64,000 bases of DNA from Aphanomyces cochlioides (lineage: Eukaryota; Oomycota; Saprolegniomycetes; Saprolegniales; Verrucalvaceae): the NCBI GenBank assembly GCA_019828595.1, contig JAHQRK010000002.1, positions 930,001 to 994,000 of the forward strand, given 5' to 3'. Position 1 is the first letter of the stretch; each line of letters starts with the position of its first letter. The notes under the pieces are model-generated. The model ran no database searches. It had not been told where the DNA came from and worked only from the letters and a program-made list of their open reading frames with translations. Below, in pieces: positions 19,623-29,917 of this stretch. The translations under genes and the position numbers were made by a program.

Positions 19623-22600
19623 ATGGACACTCCAGCGACAGAGTTTCACGCGCTCAAGAGCCCCCGCGGTGTCGAGAAAGCCCCAGTACCGTCCCACCCG
19701 CTCGATGCCGCCAACCCGCTGTCACGAGCCTTCTTTGCCTGGGCCAACAAACTTCTCGCGGTCGGCAACAAACGTCAACTTGATCCTGAAGACATGTGGC
19801 CACTTCAAGATGGAAACAAGGTCGCACCAATTACCGTATTGTACTCTCGAACGTACAACGAGAAGAAACAAAACCTTCTCTCGGCGTTTTTCTCGATGTT
19901 TGGAGTCAAGCTGTTCGGTATCGCCATGATGCAATTGTTCACAGCTGCATGCGACCTCTATGGGCCAGCGTATGTGCTTCGAAAGGTGGTTGAAGCTGTC
20001 GAACAACCTACATTTGACGCCACCTACACGAGTCTACTCGTCCTCTCCCTCTATGGGATTCAAATCGCCAGTGCATTTGTCAAGGCTCACATGAACTTCA
20101 TGAACAATGTCATCGGCATGCAGCTCTCGGCCAGCATTCGCTCGATGCTCTTTGAAAAGTCGCTTCGACTCAACGGCAAGTCCAAGAAGGTTAAAACTGC
20201 CGGTGATATTGCCAACCTCTTCTCGATGGATGTGCTCAACATCATGCAATTCACGCAAAATTTGAACTTGATGTGGATTGTGCCGCTCCAAGTCGCGGTT
20301 GTGCTCGTCTTGATTGAACATCTTGTCGGCTGGGCCATCTTCATCGGTCTTGCGGTTGTCCTGGTGATCTTGGTCATCACAGCGCTTGTGGCAGTTCGCT
20401 TGGGAAACACTCAATCGGAACTCTTCCAAGTCAAAGACGCGCGTATGCAAGTCATCAATGAAGTGTTTGGTGCGATTCAAATCGTCAAATTCAACGCATG
20501 GGAAGAAAAGTTCCTCGACAAACTCACGGAATTACGTGTTATGGAAATCAAAATCCTCTGGAAGTTCTGGCGACAATACCTCGTCTTGGTGGTGTTCATG
20601 TTCAGTACTCCAGTCTTGGTGACCATCACAGTCTTTGCGACGTACACGCTCTGGATGCACGACTTGCTCACAGTCGCGACAGTCTTCTCCACTTTGGCTC
20701 TCTTCAAATCACTTCAAGATGCGTTGATCCAATTGCCGGTTGTAATTATGTCGACTGTCAAGTGTCTTGTATCTGTCAAGCGCATCAACGATGTCCTCCT
20801 CATGGATGAATGCGATCCATCCAACGTCCAAACCCCACAGTCTAACCCAACTCTCAAGGAAAAGTACGCTGTCGATCGCACTGTTGTGGCCATCGAACAT
20901 GGTGCCTTTGGCTGGGATGACACCGAGCCATTCTTCTCTGACTTGAATCTGACCATCCAAGAAGGTCAATTGGTCGTCGTCCATGGTGCCGTCGGTCAAG
21001 GCAAGTCGTCTCTCTGCTCAATTTTCCTTGGTGAGATGGAAAAGTACGCTGGCTCTGTCTTTGTTGGAGGCTCAGTGGCGTACTCCTCCCAACAGCCTTG
21101 GATCCAAAACGCCACCATTCGCGACAACATTCTCTTTGGCAAGCCATTCGATGAAGCCAAGTACGCGGATGTCGTCCGAGCTTGTGCTTTGACGAAAGAT
21201 CTTGACTCCTTTCCCGCTGGCGATCGCACTGAAATCGGTCAGAAGGGTGTCAATCTATCGGGTGGCCAAAAGGCCCGCGTGAGTTTGGCTCGTGCTTGCT
21301 ACAGCGATGCGGATATCTTTGTCCTGGACGCCCCTTTGGCTGCTGTGGATGCCATTGTATCGAGTGAAATCTTCACCAACTGCATCCTCGGTCTTCTCCG
21401 CCACAAGACTGTCATCCTTGTCACGCACAACCCTGACATCATCAACTCTCCATACGTGAACCGTTCCTTCCTCATCCAAGACGGCAAAGTCACGGACGTG
21501 GCTCAGGCTCATTCCGCTCCATCGTCTCCATCGTCGTCAGTCGCACCTCTTCGAGCTCGCCCTGGCCATTGGAGTGGCTCGGTCGATAACTCGTATGCAT
21601 CGGACTTGATCATGGAGCTACCAAAGCAAAAGAAGACTGTGGAAGAGAAAGAAGCTGGACTTGCTGCCGCTCCCCCATCAGATGAAGTTTCCGGCCGGCT
21701 TATCGATGCTGAAGGACGAGCCGAGGGCCGCGTGTCAAAAGCCGTCGTGATGAAGTACTTGCGGGCAATCGGCGGATGGCCTGCTGTGTCAGCGATGGTC
21801 CTGATGTCAATCCTTGTCGAAGGCTTACGTCTCGCCAGTGACATGTGGCTCTCTCACTGGAGTAACGAAGGCAACCGATTGTCAGACGACGAATTCCGAG
21901 ACACAACCAACACCAGCTTGACGATCTACACCATCCTTGTGGCTGCTAGTTGCGCTGCAACCGTGCTACAAATGGGATCGGTCGTTGTCTGCTCTGTCCG
22001 CGGCGCCAAGTCCCTCTTTGCAAATATGCTAGCAAGCGTCTCAGCAGCACCTATCTCGTTCTTTGACACGAATCCGATCGGTCGTCTGCTCAATCGATTT
22101 GGCGATGACATCATCCAAGTTGACTTGGTGATCCCCACGACATTCTCTCCCATCCTGACCGAAGTTGCATCGGTGCTCTCGAGGCTTGTCACGACCATTG
22201 TCATCACTCAATGGATGGGGATCATCGTATTGCCTCTCATGTTTATCTACTTCCGCCTTGGTTCTTACTTCTTGACCCCCTTGCGTGAAATCAATCGGAT
22301 TGTCAAGGTCACGCGCTCGCCCTTGCTCAGCCTTGTAAGTGAAGGCGTCGATGGCTCCACGACCATTCGTGCCTTCGGCCAACACTACCTCCGCCGCTTC
22401 TACACCGTTCACGATGTCGCGATTGAAGAATTTTGCTCGGCCAACTTTGTCGGCTACGCAACGAACCAATGGTTTGCTCTTCGTGTCGACCTGATCAGTA
22501 GCTCGGTTGTCTTTGCCCTCCTCATGGGCATTGTCGTGATGCACAACTCTGTGAGTGCTGGCTTGGTTGGCCTCGTCATCACGTACGGCCTGACTATCCC

Positions 22601-23483
22601 GGCGAGTTTGAATGGCCTGGTCAACGTTTGGGCTCAACTCGAGACAGCTCTCATTGCTCCTGAACGTCTCAACGAATACATTTCGTTGCCCGACGAAGGC
22701 AAGCGCCACACCGATATGGATAGCTCTGCTTGGCCAACAAAGGGCGAGGTCGTCTTTGACGCCGTCAGCTACCGATACAAAGACACCGACCCGCTTGTGC
22801 TCAAGGAAGTGAGTTTCACTGTCCACGGCGGTGAAAAGATCGGTATTGTTGGTCGCACGGGTGCCGGCAAATCCAGTCTCATGATGTCGCTCTTCCGCAT
22901 GAACGACGTGGCGGCCGGCAGCATCCGCATTGACGGTGTGGACATTGCGACGTTGGGTCTGAAACACTTGCGCAGTCAATTGGCTATCATTCCTCAAAAC
23001 CCAGTGCTCTTCAAGGGAACGCTTCGATCGTACCTGGATCCGTTTGACGAATTCGACGATGCTGCGTTGTGGTCGGCCCTCACGAAGGTTCAACTGGCCG
23101 ATCGTGTCTGCAAGGACAAATTGGATGGTGCCGTGGACGAGAATGGCGACAACTTCAGTGTGGGTGAGAGGCAAATGCTGTGCATGGCTCGTGCTCTGTT
23201 GCGTCAAGCCAAGATTGTTGTGTTGGATGAAGCGACGGCTGCCATCGACCACGAGACGGACCAATTGCTCCAACGTGTGCTCCGCACGGAGTTTGCGTCG
23301 TCGACAGTGTTGTCGATCGCGCATCGTCTGGACACCGTGTTGGACGCGGATCGCATTGTGGTGTTGGACCATGGCGAGTTAGTCCAGTACGACAAACCTG
23401 CTGCGTTGGTTGCGAAAGGCAGTGGCATCTTTTACGAACTCGTCACAGAAGGCGGATACATGGACAAGGTCCCCACAGCGTAG
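19623..23483 (+). CDS. ABC transporter, subfamily C (MRP-type), copy 1
   Basis: This is an intronless full transporter of 1,286 aa, starting MDTPATEFHALKS (ATG 19623). The order is TMD1-NBD1-TMD2-NBD2 without the extra N-terminal TMD0 of long MRPs. NBD1 has Walker A GAVGQGKSS (about 454), ABCC-type SSQQPWIQNATIRDNILFG, signature LSGGQKARVSLARA (about 545) and Walker B ending LDAPLAAVD. In that Walker B, the acidic residue usually found after the Walker B Asp is Ala. NBD2 has GRTGAGKSS (about 1076), FSVGERQM (about 1177) and LDEATAAID (about 1200) with the catalytic Glu. Members export conjugated or amphipathic anions across plasma or vacuolar membranes. It is convergent with transporter copy 2 and near-identical to the copy at 26051-29917. 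Confidence 0.92.
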   Translation: MDTPATEFHALKSPRGVEKAPVPSHPLDAANPLSRAFFAWANKLLAVGNKRQLDPEDMWPLQDGNKVAPITVLYSRTYNEKKQNLLSAFFSMFGVKLFGIAMMQLFTAACDLYGPAYVLRKVVEAVEQPTFDATYTSLLVLSLYGIQIASAFVKAHMNFMNNVIGMQLSASIRSMLFEKSLRLNGKSKKVKTAGDIANLFSMDVLNIMQFTQNLNLMWIVPLQVAVVLVLIEHLVGWAIFIGLAVVLVILVITALVAVRLGNTQSELFQVKDARMQVINEVFGAIQIVKFNAWEEKFLDKLTELRVMEIKILWKFWRQYLVLVVFMFSTPVLVTITVFATYTLWMHDLLTVATVFSTLALFKSLQDALIQLPVVIMSTVKCLVSVKRINDVLLMDECDPSNVQTPQSNPTLKEKYAVDRTVVAIEHGAFGWDDTEPFFSDLNLTIQEGQLVVVHGAVGQGKSSLCSIFLGEMEKYAGSVFVGGSVAYSSQQPWIQNATIRDNILFGKPFDEAKYADVVRACALTKDLDSFPAGDRTEIGQKGVNLSGGQKARVSLARACYSDADIFVLDAPLAAVDAIVSSEIFTNCILGLLRHKTVILVTHNPDIINSPYVNRSFLIQDGKVTDVAQAHSAPSSPSSSVAPLRARPGHWSGSVDNSYASDLIMELPKQKKTVEEKEAGLAAAPPSDEVSGRLIDAEGRAEGRVSKAVVMKYLRAIGGWPAVSAMVLMSILVEGLRLASDMWLSHWSNEGNRLSDDEFRDTTNTSLTIYTILVAASCAATVLQMGSVVVCSVRGAKSLFANMLASVSAAPISFFDTNPIGRLLNRFGDDIIQVDLVIPTTFSPILTEVASVLSRLVTTIVITQWMGIIVLPLMFIYFRLGSYFLTPLREINRIVKVTRSPLLSLVSEGVDGSTTIRAFGQHYLRRFYTVHDVAIEEFCSANFVGYATNQWFALRVDLISSSVVFALLMGIVVMHNSVSAGLVGLVITYGLTIPASLNGLVNVWAQLETALIAPERLNEYISLPDEGKRHTDMDSSAWPTKGEVVFDAVSYRYKDTDPLVLKEVSFTVHGGEKIGIVGRTGAGKSSLMMSLFRMNDVAAGSIRIDGVDIATLGLKHLRSQLAIIPQNPVLFKGTLRSYLDPFDEFDDAALWSALTKVQLADRVCKDKLDGAVDENGDNFSVGERQMLCMARALLRQAKIVVLDEATAAIDHETDQLLQRVLRTEFASSTVLSIAHRLDTVLDADRIVVLDHGELVQYDKPAALVAKGSGIFYELVTEGGYMDKVPTA

Positions 23484-23679
23484 AGCGTCGTTGGCAAAGC
23501 TCTTTACTTATGTAACTTAAATGTATTCTTTCATTTCATTACTTCAGCCTTGCGATTCATCAACGGTTCATGGCTTGGTCGTTGGTGGATCTCATTTCAC
23601 CACACAAACCGCAGAGAAGCGACTCAGCGAGCAATGAAGGAGAAATACGGCTAACTATATGCACTAATACATAATACAT

Positions 23680-25032
23680 CTAAGGCTCAACTTGGTCGTC
23701 CTTCATCGCGACAAAGGAATCGCGCACTTCCTTGTCTTCACCCATAAGCTTGGCCTTGAATTCATCATCAATGACTTCACTGCCTTCGTTGTTGTCGAAG
23801 AGGCAGAACCACGTCAAGATGATAGCCAAGACCGAAATACCAGCGAAAGTGTACCAGGCACCTTCATAACCGAAGCTCGGGTTGTTCACCCACAGCGAGA
23901 AGCCGTACGAACCGATGGAGGCACCAGCCTTGCCCATAGCAGCAGAGAAACCGTGGCAAGTACTGCGGATGGCCGTGGGATACATTTCAGTGGGCATGAC
24001 GAAGGTCGACATGTTGGGACCAAAGTTGGCAAAGTACAAGGTCAAACCGAAGAGGATGATGAAGAGAGCCGACTTTTGCTTGATGTCGTTCCACCAGATG
24101 CCCAACACCAAGAAGATAATGGTCATGATGGTCAAACCTTGCAATTGAATGACCTTGCGACCCATTTTGTTGATGAAGAAGACGGCAGTGTAGTAACCAG
24201 GCAAACCGACCAAGGCGATGATCAAGTTTTGGAGCGCAACAGTCTTAAGGTCACTCTTGGCACCGACGACAGTCAAAATACTGGCAGTGAACAAGTTTTG
24301 GGCATAGAACACAATGTCGAACAAGAACCACGTGCCGGCCGTACCCAACAAACTCTTGCCGTAGTGCTTGAGGATAAACGTCCATCGAACCTTGGCGACG
24401 TGGACATTGCCAGCCAACATGTTCTTGTAGCCTTCGGTTTCTTCAGCGGTGATGCGGAAATACACCAAGAACAAGGCAGGCAAGACACCGAAACCGAAGA
24501 GAACACGCCACATGATTTCCAAGTCGTGTTTGCTTTCTTCCAAGACGTTCACCATGATGACGCCCATCAACGAGGCGACGGTGAAGCCAACACCTTGCAA
24601 CGAAAAGGTCAAGGCGACGCGGCGGTTGCGGTCTTGAGGAGAGGTGGCATCTTCTGACGATGACGAAGCAGCCAAGGGGTATTCACCACCAATACCGAAA
24701 CCGAGGACACCACGGGCGATCACCAAGAACCACAACGTGTTGATGGGCTCACCACCGTAGGCAGCAGCACAGAGAATACCACCGACAATGAGGAGCAAGC
24801 ACGTGGCAACCATGCAGTTCTTGCGGCCGTAGATATCGCCCAACACGCCGAAGGCAAGTTGACCCAAGACGGCACCGATCAAGGCGGCGGACGACACGTT
24901 CGACTTCATGCTGGAGTCATAGACTTTCTTGGAGTATTGGTGTTCCAAGATGACGTTGATAATGTTGACGACGGACAAGTCGTAGGCATCGTTGAAAAAC
25001 CCAAGGCCGCGGAGGAAGAACTTGTTGATCAT
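23680..25032 (-). CDS. MFS transporter, PHS type, copy 2
   Basis: A 450-aa intronless copy of the transporter family described at 10438-11790, starting at ATG 25032. It has the same FFNDAYDL, GDIYGRK and GFGIGGEYPL motifs. It differs visibly from copy 1 only near the C-terminus (LMGEDKE for LMDEDKE, end KDDQVEP). The UTR-side sequences share nothing obvious with the other copies: before the ATG this copy has CACCGCCAAAAC, where copy 1 has AGTCCCGAAGAC. The frame stays open upstream to 25236, but that extension is unlike the other copies and is probably 5' UTR. It sits between the two inverted ABCC genes, convergent with copy 1 of ABCC and in the same orientation as copy 2. Confidence 0.85.
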   Translation of the reverse strand: MINKFFLRGLGFFNDAYDLSVVNIINVILEHQYSKKVYDSSMKSNVSSAALIGAVLGQLAFGVLGDIYGRKNCMVATCLLLIVGGILCAAAYGGEPINTLWFLVIARGVLGFGIGGEYPLAASSSSEDATSPQDRNRRVALTFSLQGVGFTVASLMGVIMVNVLEESKHDLEIMWRVLFGFGVLPALFLVYFRITAEETEGYKNMLAGNVHVAKVRWTFILKHYGKSLLGTAGTWFLFDIVFYAQNLFTASILTVVGAKSDLKTVALQNLIIALVGLPGYYTAVFFINKMGRKVIQLQGLTIMTIIFLVLGIWWNDIKQKSALFIILFGLTLYFANFGPNMSTFVMPTEMYPTAIRSTCHGFSAAMGKAGASIGSYGFSLWVNNPSFGYEGAWYTFAGISVLAIILTWFCLFDNNEGSEVIDDEFKAKLMGEDKEVRDSFVAMKDDQVEP

Positions 25033-26030
25033 GTTTTGGCGGTGGAGAAAGTTGAGAAAGTTCAAGAATGATCGATCATGCTGCGTGTTTTCCTTGATGC
25101 GCCCGACGAACCGCATACACTTCGTTGGTGGTGATACACAGCTCAGACAAGATTCCTTAGCTCTGCAACAATGCAAGGATCGAATCTTCACTCTATTCCA
25201 TGTGGTCTCTCTCTTGCCCCCTTCCGCCCCTTCCATTCATTCGACACCATTCTCATGTGCCATTCTACAGTGCGACAAGTGAATGAGAAAACCTAATGCT
25301 CGTCGTACACTCCACCAGCTGGTGACTTTGCAACGTATACAGTGGCGTAGTGAGGTTCCATCGTTCGCGCTTCCAAAGACGACACTTTGCAGCGCAATTT
25401 GTAAGCTCGAGTAGTGCTAAGCTCCCTATTAATTCACGAGCATCGGTCAGGCCAGTTGGACTAGCGCTGGGATCGACTCAATTTACTGACATCGTCTCAA
25501 CCGAGTCACTGGATTTCTTGGCTCTGAAAACGTCGCGTTACAGCACGCTGACAGCATTTCAGCTTCATCTATTCGAGCAAGCCAACAGCCGCTACGTCTT
25601 GTGGTGTCGCCAGTCAACCAAGCGTCGGGATATGATTGCTCCCTATACCATTGCGTCACTCGATATGTCCAACAGAACGGACCATCAGGCCGTTCAATTG
25701 TTTATCAACTTATCGTTGGACAAGATCTTCAAGAAGTTTCATCAACAGGCCACGCTGGCAGGGTGTCGATTACGAACAAAATGAGTCTCTTCCAGCGACA
25801 CAATCGTCCACTTGTCAACTCTTTGAAACACATGAGCAGTGTACAGTGCGTGAATACTAGATAGGATACAACTCCAAGCAATCTGAGCTCACCCGTGCCA
25901 CCAATTTGTGTCCCCTTGGCCCCATAGTCACCAGAAAGACAGGGAAACTACTCTCGGGCGAAGGTTGTGATGAAATCTGCCGACAAGCCAAGGAGCTTGA
26001 AGCAATAAACTACATATATTAGACAAATCG
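25033..26030. other. Spacer between transporter copy 2 and the second ABCC gene
   Basis: This 1-kb stretch holds the promoter side of transporter copy 2 and the 3' side of ABCC copy 2. A plus-strand frame at about 25350-25784 (up to 144 codons, no recognised domain) may be chance or an unknown small gene. Confidence 0.3.
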
Positions 26031-26050
26031 AGAGCTTTGCCAACGACGCT

Positions 26051-29000
26051 CTACGCTGTGGGGACCTTGTCCATGTATCCGCCTTCTGTGACGAGTTCGT
26101 AAAAGATGCCACTGCCTTTCGCAACCAACGCAGCAGGTTTGTCGTACTGGACTAACTCGCCATGGTCCAACACCACAATGCGATCCGCGTCCAACACGGT
26201 GTCCAGACGATGCGCGATCGACAACACTGTCGACGACGCAAACTCCGTGCGGAGCACACGTTGGAGCAATTGGTCCGTCTCGTGGTCGATGGCAGCCGTC
26301 GCTTCATCCAACACAACAATCTTGGCTTGACGCAACAGAGCACGAGCCATGCACAGCATTTGCCTCTCACCCACACTGAAGTTGTCGCCATTCTCGTCCA
26401 CGGCACCATCCAATTTGTCCTTGCAGACACGATCGGCCAGTTGAACCTTCGTGAGGGCCGACCACAACGCAGCATCGTCGAATTCGTCAAACGGATCCAG
26501 GTACGATCGAAGCGTTCCCTTGAAGAGCACTGGGTTTTGAGGAATGATAGCCAATTGACTGCGCAAGTGTTTCAGACCCAACGTCGCAATGTCCACACCG
26601 TCAATGCGGATGCTGCCGGCCGCCACGTCGTTCATGCGGAAGAGCGACATCATGAGACTGGATTTGCCGGCACCCGTGCGACCAACAATACCGATCTTTT
26701 CACCGCCGTGGACAGTGAAACTCACTTCCTTGAGCACAAGCGGGTCGGTGTCTTTGTATCGGTAGCTGACGGCGTCAAAGACGACCTCGCCCTTTGTTGG
26801 CCAAGCAGAGCTATCCATATCGGTGTGGCGCTTGCCTTCGTCGGGCAACGAAATGTATTCGTTGAGACGTTCAGGAGCAATGAGAGCTGTCTCGAGTTGA
26901 GCCCAAACGTTGACCAGGCCATTCAAACTCGCCGGGATAGTCAGGCCGTACGTGATGACGAGGCCAACCAAGCCAGCACTCACAGAGTTGTGCATCACGA
27001 CAATGCCCATGAGGAGGGCAAAGACAACCGAGCTACTGATCAGGTCGACACGAAGAGCAAACCATTGGTTCGTTGCGTAGCCGACAAAGTTGGCCGAGCA
27101 AAATTCTTCAATCGCGACATCGTGAACGGTGTAGAAGCGGCGGAGGTAGTGTTGGCCGAAGGCACGAATGGTCGTGGAGCCATCGACGCCTTCACTTACA
27201 AGGCTGAGCAAGGGCGAGCGCGTGACCTTGACAATCCGATTGATTTCACGCAAGGGGGTCAAGAAGTAAGAACCAAGGCGGAAGTAGATAAACATGAGAG
27301 GCAATACGATGATCCCCATCCATTGAGTGATGACAATGGTCGTGACAAGCCTCGAGAGCACCGATGCAACTTCGGTCAGGATGGGAGAGAATGTCGTGGG
27401 GATCACCAAGTCAACTTGGATGATGTCATCGCCAAATCGATTGAGCAGACGACCGATCGGATTCGTGTCAAAGAACGAGATAGGTGCTGCTGAGACGCTT
27501 GCTAGCATATTTGCAAAGAGGGACTTGGCGCCGCGGACAGAGCAGACAACGACCGATCCCCTTTGTAGCACGGTTGCAGCGCAACTAGCAGCCACAAGGA
27601 TGGTGTAGATCGTCAAGCTGGTGTTGGTTGTGTCTCGGAATTCGTCGTCTGACAATCGGTTGCCTTCGTTACTCCAGTGAGAGAGCCACATGTCACTGGC
27701 GAGACGTAAGCCTTCGACAAGGATTGACATCAGGACCATCGCTGACACAGCAGGCCATCCGCCGATTGCCCGCAAGTACTTCATCACGACGGCTTTTGAC
27801 ACGCGGCCCTCGGCTCGTCCTTCAGCATCGATAAGCCGGCCGGAAACTTCATCTGATGGGGGAGCGGCAGCAAGTCCAGCTTCTTTCTCTTCCACAGTCT
27901 TCTTTTGCTTTGGTAGCTCCATGATCAAGTCCGATGCATACGAGTTATCGACCGAGCCACTCCAATGGCCAGGGCGAGCTCGAAGAGGTGCGACTGACGA
28001 CGATGGAGACGATGGAGCGGAATGAGCCTGAGCCACGTCCGTGACTTTGCCGTCTTGGATGAGGAAGGAACGGTTCACGTATGGAGAGTTGATGATGTCA
28101 GGGTTGTGCGTGACAAGGATGACAGTCTTGTGGCGGAGAAGACCGAGGATGCAGTTGGTGAAGATTTCACTCGATACAATGGCATCCACAGCAGCCAAAG
28201 GGGCGTCCAGGACAAAGATATCCGCATCGCTGTAGCAAGCACGAGCCAAACTCACGCGGGCCTTTTGGCCACCCGATAGATTGACACCCTTCTGACCGAT
28301 TTCAGTGCGATCGCCAGCGGGAAAGGAGTCAAGATCTTTCGTCAAAGCACAAGCTCGGACGACATCCGCGTACTTGGCTTCATCGAATGGCTTGCCAAAG
28401 AGAATGTTGTCGCGAATGGTGGCGTTTTGGATCCAAGGCTGTTGGGAGGAGTACGCCACTGAGCCTCCAACAAAGACAGAGCCAGCGTACTTTTCCATCT
28501 CACCAAGGAAAATTGAGCAGAGAGACGACTTGCCTTGACCGACGGCACCATGGACGACGACCAATTGACCTTCTTGGATGGTCAGATTCAAGTCAGAGAA
28601 GAATGGCTCGGTGTCATCCCAGCCAAAGGCACCATGTTCGATGGCCACAACAGTGCGATCGACAGCGTACTTTTCCTTGAGAGTTGGGTTAGACTGTGGG
28701 GTTTGGACGTTGGATGGATCGCATTCATCCATGAGGAGGACATCGTTGATGCGCTTGACAGATACAAGACACTTGACAGTCGACATAATTACAACCGGCA
28801 ATTGGATCAACGCATCTTGAAGTGATTTGAAGAGAGCCAAAGTGGAGAAGACTGTCGCGACTGTGAGCAAGTCGTGCATCCAGAGCGTGTACGTCGCAAA
28901 GACTGTGATGGTCACCAAGACTGGAGTACTGAACATGAACACCACCAAGACGAGGTATTGTCGCCAGAACTTCCAGAGGATTTTGATTTCCATAACACGT

Positions 29001-29917
29001 AATTCCGTGAGTTTGTCGAGGAACTTTTCTTCCCATGCGTTGAATTTGACGATTTGAATCGCACCAAACACTTCATTGATGACTTGCATACGCGCGTCTT
29101 TGACTTGGAAGAGTTCCGATTGAGTGTTTCCCAAGCGAACTGCCACAAGCGCTGTGATGACCAAGATCACCAGGACAACCGCAAGACCGATGAAGATGGC
29201 CCAGCCGACAAGATGTTCAATCAAGACGAGCACAACCGCGACTTGGAGCGGCACAATCCACATCAAGTTCAAATTTTGCGTGAATTGCATGATGTTGAGC
29301 ACATCCATCGAGAAGAGGTTGGCAATATCACCGGCAGTTTTAACCTTCTTGGACTTGCCGTTGAGTCGAAGCGACTTTTCAAAGAGCATCGAGCGAATGC
29401 TGGCCGAGAGCTGCATGCCGATGACATTGTTCATGAAGTTCATGTGAGCCTTGACAAATGCACTGGCGATTTGAATCCCATAGAGGGAGAGGACGAGTAG
29501 ACTCGTGTAGGTGGCGTCAAATGTAGGTTGTTCGACAGCTTCAACCACCTTTCGAAGCACATACGCTGGCCCATAGAGGTCGCATGCAGCTGTGAACAAT
29601 TGCATCATGGCGATACCGAACAGCTTGACTCCAAACATCGAGAAAAACGCCGAGAGAAGGTTTTGTTTCTTCTCGTTGTACGTTCGAGAGTACAATACGG
29701 TAATTGGTGCGACCTTGTTTCCATCTTGAAGTGGCCACATGTCTTCAGGATCAAGTTGACGTTTGTTGCCGACCGCGAGAAGTTTGTTGGCCCAGGCAAA
29801 AAAAGCTCGCGAAATCGGGTTCGCGGCATCGAGTGGATGTTTTGGTGTGGTTTGAGCGTCCTCATTCACAACGCGAGGACTCTTGAGAGCATGGAAGTCT
29901 GTTGTAGGCGCGTCCAT
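26051..29917 (-). CDS. ABC transporter, subfamily C (MRP-type), copy 2
   Basis: A 1,288-aa intronless gene, starting MDAPTTDFHALKS (ATG 29917). Domain order and motifs match copy 1, including the unusual LDAPLAAVD Walker B of NBD1 and intact NBD2. The first ~37 codons differ from copy 1 at both silent and replacement positions and contain a 2-codon length difference. From FAWANKLL onward the proteins are the same except QRGSVV here against QMGSVV in copy 1. Its promoter side (29918 onward) has no resemblance to that of copy 1, so the two genes may be expressed differently while making the same protein. Confidence 0.92.
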   Translation of the reverse strand: MDAPTTDFHALKSPRVVNEDAQTTPKHPLDAANPISRAFFAWANKLLAVGNKRQLDPEDMWPLQDGNKVAPITVLYSRTYNEKKQNLLSAFFSMFGVKLFGIAMMQLFTAACDLYGPAYVLRKVVEAVEQPTFDATYTSLLVLSLYGIQIASAFVKAHMNFMNNVIGMQLSASIRSMLFEKSLRLNGKSKKVKTAGDIANLFSMDVLNIMQFTQNLNLMWIVPLQVAVVLVLIEHLVGWAIFIGLAVVLVILVITALVAVRLGNTQSELFQVKDARMQVINEVFGAIQIVKFNAWEEKFLDKLTELRVMEIKILWKFWRQYLVLVVFMFSTPVLVTITVFATYTLWMHDLLTVATVFSTLALFKSLQDALIQLPVVIMSTVKCLVSVKRINDVLLMDECDPSNVQTPQSNPTLKEKYAVDRTVVAIEHGAFGWDDTEPFFSDLNLTIQEGQLVVVHGAVGQGKSSLCSIFLGEMEKYAGSVFVGGSVAYSSQQPWIQNATIRDNILFGKPFDEAKYADVVRACALTKDLDSFPAGDRTEIGQKGVNLSGGQKARVSLARACYSDADIFVLDAPLAAVDAIVSSEIFTNCILGLLRHKTVILVTHNPDIINSPYVNRSFLIQDGKVTDVAQAHSAPSSPSSSVAPLRARPGHWSGSVDNSYASDLIMELPKQKKTVEEKEAGLAAAPPSDEVSGRLIDAEGRAEGRVSKAVVMKYLRAIGGWPAVSAMVLMSILVEGLRLASDMWLSHWSNEGNRLSDDEFRDTTNTSLTIYTILVAASCAATVLQRGSVVVCSVRGAKSLFANMLASVSAAPISFFDTNPIGRLLNRFGDDIIQVDLVIPTTFSPILTEVASVLSRLVTTIVITQWMGIIVLPLMFIYFRLGSYFLTPLREINRIVKVTRSPLLSLVSEGVDGSTTIRAFGQHYLRRFYTVHDVAIEEFCSANFVGYATNQWFALRVDLISSSVVFALLMGIVVMHNSVSAGLVGLVITYGLTIPASLNGLVNVWAQLETALIAPERLNEYISLPDEGKRHTDMDSSAWPTKGEVVFDAVSYRYKDTDPLVLKEVSFTVHGGEKIGIVGRTGAGKSSLMMSLFRMNDVAAGSIRIDGVDIATLGLKHLRSQLAIIPQNPVLFKGTLRSYLDPFDEFDDAALWSALTKVQLADRVCKDKLDGAVDENGDNFSVGERQMLCMARALLRQAKIVVLDEATAAIDHETDQLLQRVLRTEFASSTVLSIAHRLDTVLDADRIVVLDHGELVQYDKPAALVAKGSGIFYELVTEGGYMDKVPTA

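Larger units (their letters stand above)
19734..29800. repeat. Large inverted repeat, two 3,770-bp arms
   Basis: The arms are 19734-23503 and 26031-29800, equal in length with no indels, and cover nearly all of the two ABCC genes. They face each other 3' to 3' across 2.5 kb. Long antisense translations of both arms are identical except for one residue. The only base change I noticed lies near 21972 (Met codon against Arg). The arms end about 20 bp after the stop codon on one side and near codon 38 on the other; beyond this the sequences diverge. Confidence 0.85.

Noticed and set aside
22041..23372. 443-codon open frame antisense to ABCC (also at 26162-27493)
   Set aside because: It is the antisense shadow of the highly conserved NBD2 region; the sense strand has all ABCC motifs and the antisense product has no domain.
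25033..25236. N-terminal extension of transporter copy 2 (68 codons)
   Set aside because: The upstream open frame is unlike the other two copies and has no targeting features; ATG 25032 gives the same start as its paralogues.
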